From Procambarus clarkii (taxonomy: Eukaryota > Arthropoda > Malacostraca > Decapoda > Cambaridae), in NCBI RefSeq assembly GCF_040958095.1, contig NC_091169.1, forward strand, positions 372,001 to 436,000: DNA of 64,000 bases. The letters run 5' to 3'. The notes beneath the pieces were generated by a model, which worked only from the letters and a program-made list of their open reading frames with translations, was not told where the DNA came from and made no database searches. Each line of letters begins with the position of its first letter. The first letter of the stretch is position 1. Made by a program: the position numbers and the translations under genes. Positions 50,624-59,368 of the stretch are shown here, in pieces.

Positions 50624-53221
50624 TGATCTTCTCGAGATGTGATCTTCTGGTGATGTGATCTTCTGGAGATGTGATCTTCTGGTGATATGATCTTTTGGAA
50701 ATTTGATCTTCTCGAGATGTGATCTTCTCGAGATGTGATCTTCTCGAGATGTGATCTTCTGGTGATGTGATCTTCTGGAGATGTGATAATCTGGAGATGT
50801 GATCTTCTGGTGATGTGATCTTCCAAGGATGTGATCTTCTGGGGATGTGATTCTCTGGGGATGTGATCTTCTGGGGATGTGATCTTTTGGTGATGTGATC
50901 TTCTCGAGATGTGATTTTTAGAGATGTGATCTTCTCGAGATGTGATCTTCTGCTGATGTGATCATCGGGAGGTGATCTTTTCGAGATGTGATCAACTGGT
51001 GATGTGATCTTCTGGAGATGTGATCTTCTGGTGATGTGATCTTCTGGAGATGTGATCTTCTGGAGATGTGATGTTCCCGAGATGTGATATTCTGGAGATG
51101 TGATCTTCTGGTGATGTGATCTTCTGGAGATGTGATCTTCTGGAGATGTGATGTTCCCGAGATGTGATATTCTGGAGATGTGATCTTCTGGAGATGTGAT
51201 CATCTGTAGATGTGATGTTCTGGAGACGTGATCTTCTGGAGACGGGATTTTCTAGAGATGTGATCTTCTCGAGATGTGATCATCTGGAGATGTGATCTTC
51301 CTCTGGAGATGTGATCTTCTGGAGATGTGATCTTCTGAACATGTGATCTTCTTTAGATTTGATCTTCTGGAGATGTGATCTTCTGGAGATGTGATCTGGA
51401 GATGTGATCTTCTCGAGATGTGATTTTCCGGAGATGTGATCTTCTGGCGATGTGATCTTCTAGAGATATGATCTTCTCGAGATGTGATCTTCTGGAGATG
51501 TGATCCTTTGGGGATGTGATCTTCTCGAGATGTGATCTTCTCGAGATGTGATCTTCTCGAGATGTGATCTTCTGGAGATTTGATCTTCTGGTGATGTGAT
51601 CTCGAGATGTGATCTTCTGGAGATGTGATCTTCTGGAGATGTGATCATATCGAGATGTGATCTTCTCGAGATGTGACTTTCTGGAGATGTGATCTTCTGG
51701 TGATGTGATCTTCTGGAGATGTGATCTTCTCGAGAAGCGATTTTCTCGAGATGTGATCTTCTCGAGATGTGTTCTTCTCGAGATGTGATCTTCTCGAGAT
51801 GTGATCTTCTGGTGATGTGATCTTCTCAAGATGTGATCTTCTCGAGATGTGATCTCGAGATGTGATCTTCTTGAGATATGATCTTCTGAAGATGTGATCT
51901 TCTGGAGATGTGATCTTCTGGTGATGTGATCTTCTGGTGATGTGATCTTCTGGTGATGTGATCTTCTGGAGATGTTATCTTTTAGAGATGTGATCTTCTG
52001 GGAATGTGATCTTCTGGAGATGTGATCTTCTCGAGATGTGATCTTCTGGAGATGTGATCTTCTGGTGATGTGATCTTCTGGTGATGTGATCTTCTGGAGA
52101 TGTTATCTTCTGGAGATGTGATTCTCTGGGAATGTGATCTTCTGGTAATGTGATCTTCTGGAGATGTGATCTTCTGGGAATGTGATCTTCTGGAGATGCG
52201 ATTTTCTCGAGATGTGACCTTCTCGAGATGTGATCTTCTCGAGATGTGATCTTCTCGAGATGAGATCTTCCTGTGATGTGATCTTCTCGAGATGTGATCT
52301 TCTGGAGATGTGATCTTCCTCTGGAGATGTGATCTTCTGGAGATGTGATCTTCTGGAGATGTGATCTTCTGGCGATGTGATCTTCTAGAGATATGATCTT
52401 CTCAAGATGTGATCTTCTGGAGATGTGATCCTTTGGGGGATGTGATCTTCTCGAGATGTGATCTTCTGGAGATGTGATCTTCTGGGGATGTGATCTTCTC
52501 GAGATGTGATCTTCTGGTGATGTGATCTTCTGGAGATGTGGTCTTCTGGAGATGTGATCATCTCGAGATGTGATCTTCTCGAGATGTGATCTTCTGGAGA
52601 TTTGATCTTCTGGTGATGTGATCTTCTCGATATGTGATCTTCTCGAGATGTGACTTTCTGGAGATGTGATCTTCTGGTGATGTGATCTTCTGGAGATGTG
52701 ATCTTCTCGAGAAGCGATCTTCTCGAGATGTGATCTTCTCGAGATGTGTTCTTCTCGAGATGTGATCTTCTCGAGATGTGATCTTCTCAAGATGTGATCT
52801 TCTCAAGATGTGATCTTCTCGAGATGTGATCTCGAGATGTGATCTTCTTGAGATGTGATCTTCTGAAGATGTGATCTTCTGGAGATGTGATCTTCTGGTG
52901 ATGTGATCTTCTCGTGATGTGATCTTCTGGTGATGTGATCTTCTGGAGATGTGATCTTCTCGAGATGTGATCTTCTGGAGATGTGATCTTCTGGTGATGT
53001 GATCTTCTGGTGATGTGATCTTCTGGTGATGTGATCTTCTGAGATGTTATCTTCGAGATGTGATCTTCTGGAATGTGATCTTCTGGAGATGCGATCTTCT
53101 CGAAATGTGATCTTCTCGAGATGTGATCTTCTCGAGATGTGATCTTCCTGTGATGTGATCTTCTCGAGATGTGATCTTCTCGAAATGTGATCTTCTCGAG
53201 ATGTGATCTTCCTGTGATGTG
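50624..53221 (+). repeat. 16-bp minisatellite (GATCTTCTGGAGATGT)n
   Basis: About 162 copies of a 16-bp unit GATCTTCTSGAGATGT. The two major types are TCTGGAGA and TCTCGAGA; the second has a CTCGAG palindrome (XhoI-type) core. Occasional short units (GATCTCGAGATGT) serve as landmarks: the pairs 51,731/52,708 and 51,841/52,819 show a block duplication of about 977 bp. Sixteen copies of three bases give a 16-residue periodic reading (Arg-Arg-Ser-His-Leu-Glu-Lys-Ile-Thr...), which explains the long - strand ORFs. The array runs into the assembly gap. Confidence 0.94.
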
Positions 53222-53721
53222 NNNNNNNNNNNNNNNNNNNNNNNNNNNNNNNNNNNNNNNNNNNNNNNNNNNNNNNNNNNNNNNNNNNNNNNNNNNNNNN
53301 NNNNNNNNNNNNNNNNNNNNNNNNNNNNNNNNNNNNNNNNNNNNNNNNNNNNNNNNNNNNNNNNNNNNNNNNNNNNNNNNNNNNNNNNNNNNNNNNNNNN
53401 NNNNNNNNNNNNNNNNNNNNNNNNNNNNNNNNNNNNNNNNNNNNNNNNNNNNNNNNNNNNNNNNNNNNNNNNNNNNNNNNNNNNNNNNNNNNNNNNNNNN
53501 NNNNNNNNNNNNNNNNNNNNNNNNNNNNNNNNNNNNNNNNNNNNNNNNNNNNNNNNNNNNNNNNNNNNNNNNNNNNNNNNNNNNNNNNNNNNNNNNNNNN
53601 NNNNNNNNNNNNNNNNNNNNNNNNNNNNNNNNNNNNNNNNNNNNNNNNNNNNNNNNNNNNNNNNNNNNNNNNNNNNNNNNNNNNNNNNNNNNNNNNNNNN
53701 NNNNNNNNNNNNNNNNNNNNN
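53222..53721. other. Assembly gap, 500 N
   Basis: Exactly 500 consecutive N, a conventional placeholder length, so the true distance is unknown. The gap separates the 16-bp minisatellite from the retrotransposon; the 5' end of the retrotransposon is probably hidden in it. ORFs that cross the gap are meaningless. Confidence 0.99.
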
Positions 53722-54283
53722 TTAAACCAGTGTTCAAGGAGGGTCAGGGTCTTCAGCAGCCATATATCACAGTTGGAACAGAAGAAGGCAGTTAAACATT
53801 TAACTACAGATGGCTTTCAGAATATTGTGATGGTTGTTCCAGAAGAAGGTATTTTCACAAAGGTCATACTTTTCAAATATCCAACTTACTTGGATCCCTG
53901 ATCATCTCCTTTACAATGACAGTGTTGTTTGGGTAAAGAGAAACATTGTTCATTATAAAAAACAAAGTCAGGTTATAGCTTTAATAAAAGGTGAGGCTCC
54001 TAAAAAAAATTTTGTACAAGGACTAGGCTATAGAAAAGTTTCAAAATACCAAGAGAAGCCAAAATTATGCCTGAAGTGTTATTATTGGGGGCATTTGGTT
54101 TTGAAATGTCAGTACGACCCCAGGTGTAAGTACTGTGGTAATAAACATGACTCTAAAGAGTGTACAAAGAAACAAAAATTTCCATTTTGTTGTAATTGTA
54201 GAGGTAAGCATACTCCTTGGTCTTATCTATGCCCCATGAATCCTATAAATGCTGTTGCAGGGGGGTGGTATTCTGCCAGCTAA
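53722..54283 (+). pseudogene. LINE ORF1 (gag-like, zinc-knuckle), partial and frameshifted
   Basis: The nucleic-acid-binding ORF1 protein of the LINE. The open reading from 53,834 to 54,283 encodes, in its second half, a Cys/His cluster of zinc-knuckle type: C-x2-C-x4-H-x4-C (CLKCYYWGHLVLKC), then C-x2-C-x4-H-x4-C (CKYCGNKHDSKEC), then a third C-x2-C..H..C (CCNCRGKHTPWSYLC). Upstream, a different frame is open from the gap edge (53,722) to a TGA at 53,899; its residues before the stop read more naturally as the same protein. A frameshift at about 53,880-53,900 is therefore likely. The start is missing in the gap and the last ~12 codons drift out of frame. Not functional as it stands. Confidence 0.75.
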
Positions 54284-54680
54284 GGGGAAACAAACTAGCT
54301 AGGCCCACACAACTGAAAGTCCTAAAGTCCTGTAGTATACAAATGTAACCTAATTACTACTATTATATTGAATTTTTTGTAGTAACTTTACTAAACTAAT
54401 CTATGCCTTTGAGATATGTATGTATGTATGTATGTATGTAAGCATCTTTCCCATTCAAAACAATATATAATTAACAAATTATAATGTTCGATAATTAAAG
54501 GATAATTGGATTAATAAAAGAAAACAAATTAAAAAATATATTTTTTTTGATTTATAGAGGGATATAAAAGAGGAGGTACTCCTGTTCAATTTCACTTGAC
54601 ACAGATGTCAGTAGCATATTATATACCTTGGGCAAAAGTTTATGTTGTGACTACCGGGCACACTGATTACCTTTGTCGAC
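54284..54680. other. Inter-ORF region of the LINE, no endonuclease domain
   Basis: 397 bases, AT-rich, with a (TATG)n microsatellite at about 54,417-54,440 and a T-rich stretch ending ATTTATAG at 54,558. It is too short for the ~230-residue endonuclease that normally precedes RT, and no endonuclease motif is visible. A 32-codon reading (54,606-54,704) overlaps the start of the RT ORF in another frame; I cannot assign it. Confidence 0.6.
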
Positions 54681-57233
54681 ATGAACAATTTGAGAAAGAA
54701 TGAGTCAAATAAAAGAAGGTGGTTATCACTCAGACGAGATATGAAGCCAATCTTCATAGACAGGATGAATGACTGGTTCAGGGAATACCAAATCCCAGAA
54801 GATATTGATACATTTGTTGATGACCTTAATCACCAAATTGAAAGTTGTCTTAGAATTCAGCGCCGTACGCCTCGACGAAGACCCCCTCGGAAGAAAATGC
54901 CTCGAGGCAAAGATCCACAGAGTAAAGCTGAAGAATTAATTCACATGTGGAGTAAGGCAGCATCCTCATCCTCCCTCTCAACGGAAATCGTCATGGAACA
55001 GATCCTGCTACAGAATGACAGAAGAACTAGAATAGCGAGAGCACAGTCTAGTGAGGACGAATATGGAGAACCTATCACAGCCCAGGAAGTAAGGGCGGCT
55101 GTTAAGAGAGGTAAAATTACAGCACCTGGTGAGGATGGCATTACCTACGACATACTTAATGCATTGTGTGAAGTGCCTGGGAATCCACTACTCCTATTGT
55201 TTAACAAATCATTCCTAAATGGAGTTCTGCCCACACAATGGAAACACGCCAAAATTGTTCCCATACCAAAACCGAATGACCCTGGCAATTACAGACCTAT
55301 CAGTCTCGTGTCATGTACTTGCAAGATGCTGGAAAAGATCATCCTAAAACGACTGTTACACAAAATAGGTAGGTTTGGGGAAGGAGTCAATGGATATGTC
55401 AAAGGACGGAGCACAGCCAATTGTATAATTAATTACCTGGTTAATGACACGGCTAGGTACTCTGTATTTGTTGACATAAAAGGAGCCTTCGACAAAGCCC
55501 AGGGAATTGCGATCCTGGACGAGCTTGCATGTATGGGTGTCAAGGGGAGACTCATGAAATGGATTGAAGACTACCTCACAGGGAGGAAAGCTAAGGTCTA
55601 CTTCAATGGAGCAATCTCAAGAACAATGAATATGGAACTCGGGACCCCCCAAGGAGGAGTCTTAAGCCCTACACTATTCAATGTACTTATGAATGCAATT
55701 GCCAATATTGATTTTCCTGAAGGAACACAACTAGTGGGATATGCAGATGATGTCCTAATACAAGCTCCCACCTTTGATAAAATAAAACAGGCCATTGAAC
55801 TCCTTGGAAGGAAATGTATTGAGCTCGGTTTCACTCTCTCCACAAACAAGACAAAAGCATACTCCCATCGCAAGCGGAGAGAAAATGAAGAACTGCAAAT
55901 TAATGGTGTAACACTTGAATGGGTTGACCACTATCGGTACCTTGGCGTCACCGTCGGTTCAAACAAGGGAAAGAAAGAGGAGCTCAATCAAATCATAGGA
56001 ACATGCAAAAGTCGACTCAGGGAACTGAAACTGAAAGCTATGACTTGGAATGATGGCCATAGAGCCTCTATTGCTGTACTTAAAATGATGTACACAAACT
56101 ATGTACGCTCCGTCATTGACAACGCAGCACCTGTTTTATGTACTTATTCACAAAGTGATATGAATAGGCTAGAAAGCATACAGGATGAAGCCATTTCAAT
56201 CATTCTTGGAGTTCCAAAGAAAAAAACTGCTGAAATGTCCAATCTACAAAAAGAGTTATTATCCCTTCCCAGTATTAAAGAAAGAATTGTGGAACTGAAT
56301 GCTAAGCTTGCAATTAGGATTGCCAGAGATCCCCATTATAATGACATGGCTAAAAAAAAATTGAGCTCTGTGCTACTTTCAGGGGGAAACAAGAGAAGCA
56401 AAAAATGGCATCACAGAGCAGTCGGCTACCTTGAAGATCTTCACCTACTTCAACAAGCTCGTGAGCTCATGCCTGTAGAAAGATTACCTCCCTGGGTGGA
56501 TCCCCTGAATGACTCGTGCAGGATTATCATCAATGATATGGTAAAGAAAAAAACCAACATGGTACACAAAGAAATAAGCCACAAGTATCTTAAGGAAATT
56601 TATAATGAAGCTGGAGATGAACTAGATCAAATCTTCACTGATGGGTCATCTAATCCTATTAATGGCCGGGCGGGTGCAGCATACACGGTAATTAAGAAGG
56701 ATGATGTATTTTTTCCTCCCAAAAATGAGGAAAAAGCGCGCATTGAGAACTATACCTCTTCAACACAAGCAGAGTTAACTGCCATTGCTATGGCGTTAAG
56801 GTATATTATTGAACAGAATACTACTGGTGCAGTGATTTGCACCGATTCGAGAGCAGCACTGCAAAGCCTAAATAAAGATCGGGACGAGAATCTTTCAATA
56901 GTCGCTGAAATTAAGAGAGTTGTGAAGGTACTAACCAACCAGGGAAGAGTTGTCAAGTTCCTGTGGATTCCCTCCCATGTTGGAATCTATGGAAATGAAC
57001 GCGCAGATGTGTTGGCAGCTGAAGGCGCTGACGGAGACCATATTGAATACTTCATACCCAAGACTCTTCTAGAAATTAGAAGTATTATTAGGGAACATCA
57101 TCGTCATCTCAATCATTATGAAACCCCCAAAAAAAGAGAATGTGGTGGTTGCGGGAGAGAATTAATAATAGAGAAAAAACATCTTGGATACAAATGTCCA
57201 CACGTACAGCAGCTTTTTGTTAACAACATATAA
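54681..57233 (+). CDS. LINE ORF2: reverse transcriptase + RNase H, 850 aa, intact
   Basis: Copies element RNA into DNA by target-primed reverse transcription. Residues 140-430 form the RT: IVPIPKPNDPGNYRPIS at 192-208, motif A with D265 (VFVDIKGAFD), GTPQGGVLSP at 321-330, and the catalytic YADD at 354-357. Residues 648-780 form an RNase H type I domain with D654 (FTDGSS), E698 (QAELT), D722 (CTDSRA), H766 (PSHVG) and D776 (NERAD), the complete catalytic set. The C-terminus has a CCHC motif (C821, C824, H834, C839). The N-terminus is an Arg-rich linker (residues 61-78) and no endonuclease precedes it, unlike typical ~1,000-1,300-residue ORF2 proteins. The frame has no stop or frameshift, so the copy is young or has been kept by selection. 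The first ATG in frame follows a TGA nine codons upstream. Confidence 0.93.
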   Translation: MNNLRKNESNKRRWLSLRRDMKPIFIDRMNDWFREYQIPEDIDTFVDDLNHQIESCLRIQRRTPRRRPPRKKMPRGKDPQSKAEELIHMWSKAASSSSLSTEIVMEQILLQNDRRTRIARAQSSEDEYGEPITAQEVRAAVKRGKITAPGEDGITYDILNALCEVPGNPLLLLFNKSFLNGVLPTQWKHAKIVPIPKPNDPGNYRPISLVSCTCKMLEKIILKRLLHKIGRFGEGVNGYVKGRSTANCIINYLVNDTARYSVFVDIKGAFDKAQGIAILDELACMGVKGRLMKWIEDYLTGRKAKVYFNGAISRTMNMELGTPQGGVLSPTLFNVLMNAIANIDFPEGTQLVGYADDVLIQAPTFDKIKQAIELLGRKCIELGFTLSTNKTKAYSHRKRRENEELQINGVTLEWVDHYRYLGVTVGSNKGKKEELNQIIGTCKSRLRELKLKAMTWNDGHRASIAVLKMMYTNYVRSVIDNAAPVLCTYSQSDMNRLESIQDEAISIILGVPKKKTAEMSNLQKELLSLPSIKERIVELNAKLAIRIARDPHYNDMAKKKLSSVLLSGGNKRSKKWHHRAVGYLEDLHLLQQARELMPVERLPPWVDPLNDSCRIIINDMVKKKTNMVHKEISHKYLKEIYNEAGDELDQIFTDGSSNPINGRAGAAYTVIKKDDVFFPPKNEEKARIENYTSSTQAELTAIAMALRYIIEQNTTGAVICTDSRAALQSLNKDRDENLSIVAEIKRVVKVLTNQGRVVKFLWIPSHVGIYGNERADVLAAEGADGDHIEYFIPKTLLEIRSIIREHHRHLNHYETPKKRECGGCGRELIIEKKHLGYKCPHVQQLFVNNI

Positions 57234-57240
57234 TAAAGAT

Positions 57241-57810
57241 GATTTATAATGTATCTTATCTACCATTTGACAGAGGCTGTTTACCTTGGAGACTGGTTGG
57301 AAATATATGAATTGAATTTCAAATCTTATTGTTCCTTCTATTACATTTTTATATATGACTAATAAATACTTCTATAATTATTAACACAATATTATTATTA
57401 TCCCTTTCACCAGATGGAATTATTATGTTCATAAAGAGTTAAGGATTACAGGTTACCAAATTATACATTCACTCTTCCAATTAGAATGAGTAATAATGTT
57501 TTTTTTTAATGGTTTATAATCATTTCAAAATAAAATAAATGATCCATATTCTTTTTTGACTCACAGTTTTGTTATAAGACAGAGCAGCTGCACACTTGCT
57601 TTACAGTTGCTCAGTTGCTCTCTCTCCATGTGACCAGGTTTGCGTTCTCTCTCTCTCTTTCTCTCTTCACACAATTAGGTCAATGTTTTTAATAATATTC
57701 CTTTACATAACGGATTTTTATTTAGTTAAAATCTAGCCAAGGAAACCTGGTCCCAAATTCAAGAGTACTTAGAGTAACATTTTCGTTCCCCAGGATAGTG
57801 TGCTGAGAGC
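57241..57810. other. Intergenic region upstream of the MAT gene
   Basis: AT-rich, with a CT-rich tract at about 57,615-57,668 (CTCTCTCTCTTTCTCTC). The last bases before the MAT start, TTTTCGTTCCCCAG at about 57,780-57,793, look like a 3' splice acceptor. A 5' untranslated exon further upstream is therefore possible; the candidate coding exon would begin at GATAGTGTGC. No TATA element stands out. Confidence 0.45.
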
Positions 57811-58977
57811 ATGGATGGAGATCATGAGACGTTCCTCTTCACCAGTGAGAGCGTAGGCGAAGGCCACCCCGACAAAATTTGCGATCAGATCAGCGACGCA
57901 GTGCTTGATGCCCATCTTAGCCAGGACCCTGACGCCAAAGTTGCTTGTGAAACGTGTACCAAAACTGGTATGATCCTGATCTGTGGGGAGATTACGTCCA
58001 AGGCCCAAGTTAATTATCAACAAATTGTGCGTGATATTGTTAAGAAAATTGGTTTTGATGATTCACGAAAGGGCTTTGACTACAAGACCTGCAATATTCT
58101 TCTGGCCCTGGAGCAAAAGTGTGCGGAGATTGCTAATGGTGTACACATCGGGCGCAGTGATGACAACACTGGTTCAGGGGACCAGGGACTGATGTTTGGT
58201 TATGCCACTGATGAGACCGACGAGTGCATGCCCTTAACTATTATGCTGGCACACCGTCTCAATCAGAAGATTGCAGAGCTGCGAAGAGATGGGACGTTCT
58301 GGTGGGCGCGACCTGACTGTAAGACTCAAGTCACATGCCAGTATGCCTTCGATCAAGGAGCTGTTATTCCCAAAAGAGTGAACACTGTTGTCGCTTCTGT
58401 ACAGCACTCGGAACAAATTACTGTCGAAGCTTTGCGTGACGAGGTTTTAGAGAAGGTCATCAAGGTCATTATTCCTGAAAAATATATAGATACTCAAACG
58501 AAATACCACATCAACCCTTGCGGAGAATTCATCATGGGTGGACCTCAAGGTAACGTTGGGCTAACTGGTAGGAAAATCATCGTTGACACTTACGGTGGGT
58601 GGGGCGCTCACGGCGGGGGAGCATTCTCTGGCAAAGATTACACAAAGATTGACCGCTCAGCGGCCTATGCCGCCCGATGGGTTGCCAAGTCACTGGTGAA
58701 AAACAAATTATGTAGACGCTGTTTGGTTCAGGTATCTTACGCCATTAGTGTTGTGCACCCCATAAGCATCAGCATCTTCCACTATGGCACCTCACAGTAC
58801 ACATCAAAACAGCTTCTGAAGATTGTTAACCACAACTTTGATCTACGACTAGGACATATTGTCAAGGAGCTGGGCTTAAAGAGACCAATTTACAGTGATA
58901 CGTCGTGTTATGGACATTTTGGACGGCAACAGTTCTCTTGGGAGCAGCCCAAGAAGTTGACCATCCCTGAATTTTAG
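57811..58977 (+). CDS. S-adenosylmethionine synthase (methionine adenosyltransferase), single-exon copy
   Basis: Makes S-adenosylmethionine from methionine and ATP in the cytosol. The 388 residues span the family length (about 385-400). Hallmarks: [10 protein letters not shown] (residues 13-22, His19 and Asp21), signature GSGDQG (121-126), KTQVT (171-175), [20 protein letters not shown] (250-269), and the P-loop-like GGGAFSGKD (268-276) with KIDRSA after it. The C-terminal GHFGR...SWEQPKKL matches animal MATs. The Asp of the GGPxGD motif, an active-site residue in bacterial and animal MATs (Asp238 in E. coli), is Asn248 here. No intron interrupts the frame, whereas animal MAT genes I know are usually multi-exonic, so a retrocopy is plausible. 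The intact frame argues for recent origin or selection. The first ATG is used; an acceptor-like site lies 17 bases upstream. Confidence 0.93.
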   Translation: MDGDHETFLFTSESVGEGHPDKICDQISDAVLDAHLSQDPDAKVACETCTKTGMILICGEITSKAQVNYQQIVRDIVKKIGFDDSRKGFDYKTCNILLALEQKCAEIANGVHIGRSDDNTGSGDQGLMFGYATDETDECMPLTIMLAHRLNQKIAELRRDGTFWWARPDCKTQVTCQYAFDQGAVIPKRVNTVVASVQHSEQITVEALRDEVLEKVIKVIIPEKYIDTQTKYHINPCGEFIMGGPQGNVGLTGRKIIVDTYGGWGAHGGGAFSGKDYTKIDRSAAYAARWVAKSLVKNKLCRRCLVQVSYAISVVHPISISIFHYGTSQYTSKQLLKIVNHNFDLRLGHIVKELGLKRPIYSDTSCYGHFGRQQFSWEQPKKLTIPEF

Positions 58978-59268
58978 AGTCAAATAATTCTTAAGGATGA
59001 CTATCATTTTTACGTTTTTCATCAAGTCCCTGTTAATATGGGAGAACACTAATGTCTATGCTTGATTCACAACTCTCCTAAACATGAGAGTGAAGTTATA
59101 CAACTTGAGAACACTTTCCCACCAGGAGACTTGAACCCTAGCCAGCACAGAAGCCTGGTGGGAACCTTTAATTTTATATTCAATTGATAGTTTTATATAC
59201 TTTTTTGACGTTTTATATACCAGAGTATATAAAATCTCCGGGCCTTTTATATATCAGAGTAAATAAAA
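58978..59268. other. 3' flank of MAT and spacer
   Basis: Non-coding. It holds the SINE-like fragment at 59,040-59,165 and a short tandem duplication (TATATACCAGAGTATATAAAAT / TATATATCAGAGTAAATAAAAT type, about 59,211-59,270) with AATAAA-like sites. These could serve as poly-A signals for MAT on the + strand or border the convergent - strand gene. Confidence 0.5.
59040..59165 (-). mobile_element. Possible tRNA-derived SINE fragment
   Basis: On the - strand, GGTTCAAGTCT (complement of 59,127-59,137) matches a pol III B box at 10 of 11 positions. It is preceded by GTGCTGGCTAG and followed by CTCCTGGTGGGAAAGTGTTC. It is short, with no tail or target duplication seen, so the call rests mainly on the B box. 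Confidence 0.4.
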
Positions 59269-59368
59269 TTAATATGACTCTATAAGACCAGCGTCTGGGT
59301 CAAGATAAATACGTTTTCTTCCACTAAACTGAATCCAGTTTTTTTTATCTTTTTTTCGGTGGGGGGTT

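Larger units (their letters stand above)
53722..57240 (+). mobile_element. Non-LTR retrotransposon (LINE), I-superfamily-like, 5'-truncated by the gap
   Basis: A zinc-knuckle ORF1 remnant is followed by an ORF with reverse transcriptase, RNase H and a C-terminal CCHC motif, all on the + strand. RT followed by RNase H is characteristic of the I/R1/LOA/Ingi group of LINEs, and several zinc knuckles in ORF1 are typical of that group. The 5' end is lost in the gap. The 3' end is set approximately just after the ORF2 stop (TAATAAAGATG), since I see no clear poly-A tail or target duplication. The apurinic-type endonuclease expected between ORF1 and RT is absent. Confidence 0.85.

Noticed and set aside
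50624..53221. CRISPR-like array
   Set aside because: Direct tandem units without spacers, in a eukaryotic context and without cas genes.
50448..53737. Long - strand ORFs rich in His, Arg, Ser and Lys (up to 316 codons)
   Set aside because: Products of the 16-bp minisatellite (16-residue period); one of them crosses the N gap.
53187..53795. ORFs of 168-202 codons with unknown residues
   Set aside because: They consist of the 500-N gap plus a few flanking codons.
54941..56956. Small - strand ORFs inside the RT ORF
   Set aside because: Shadow frames of a clearly recognisable reverse transcriptase/RNase H gene.
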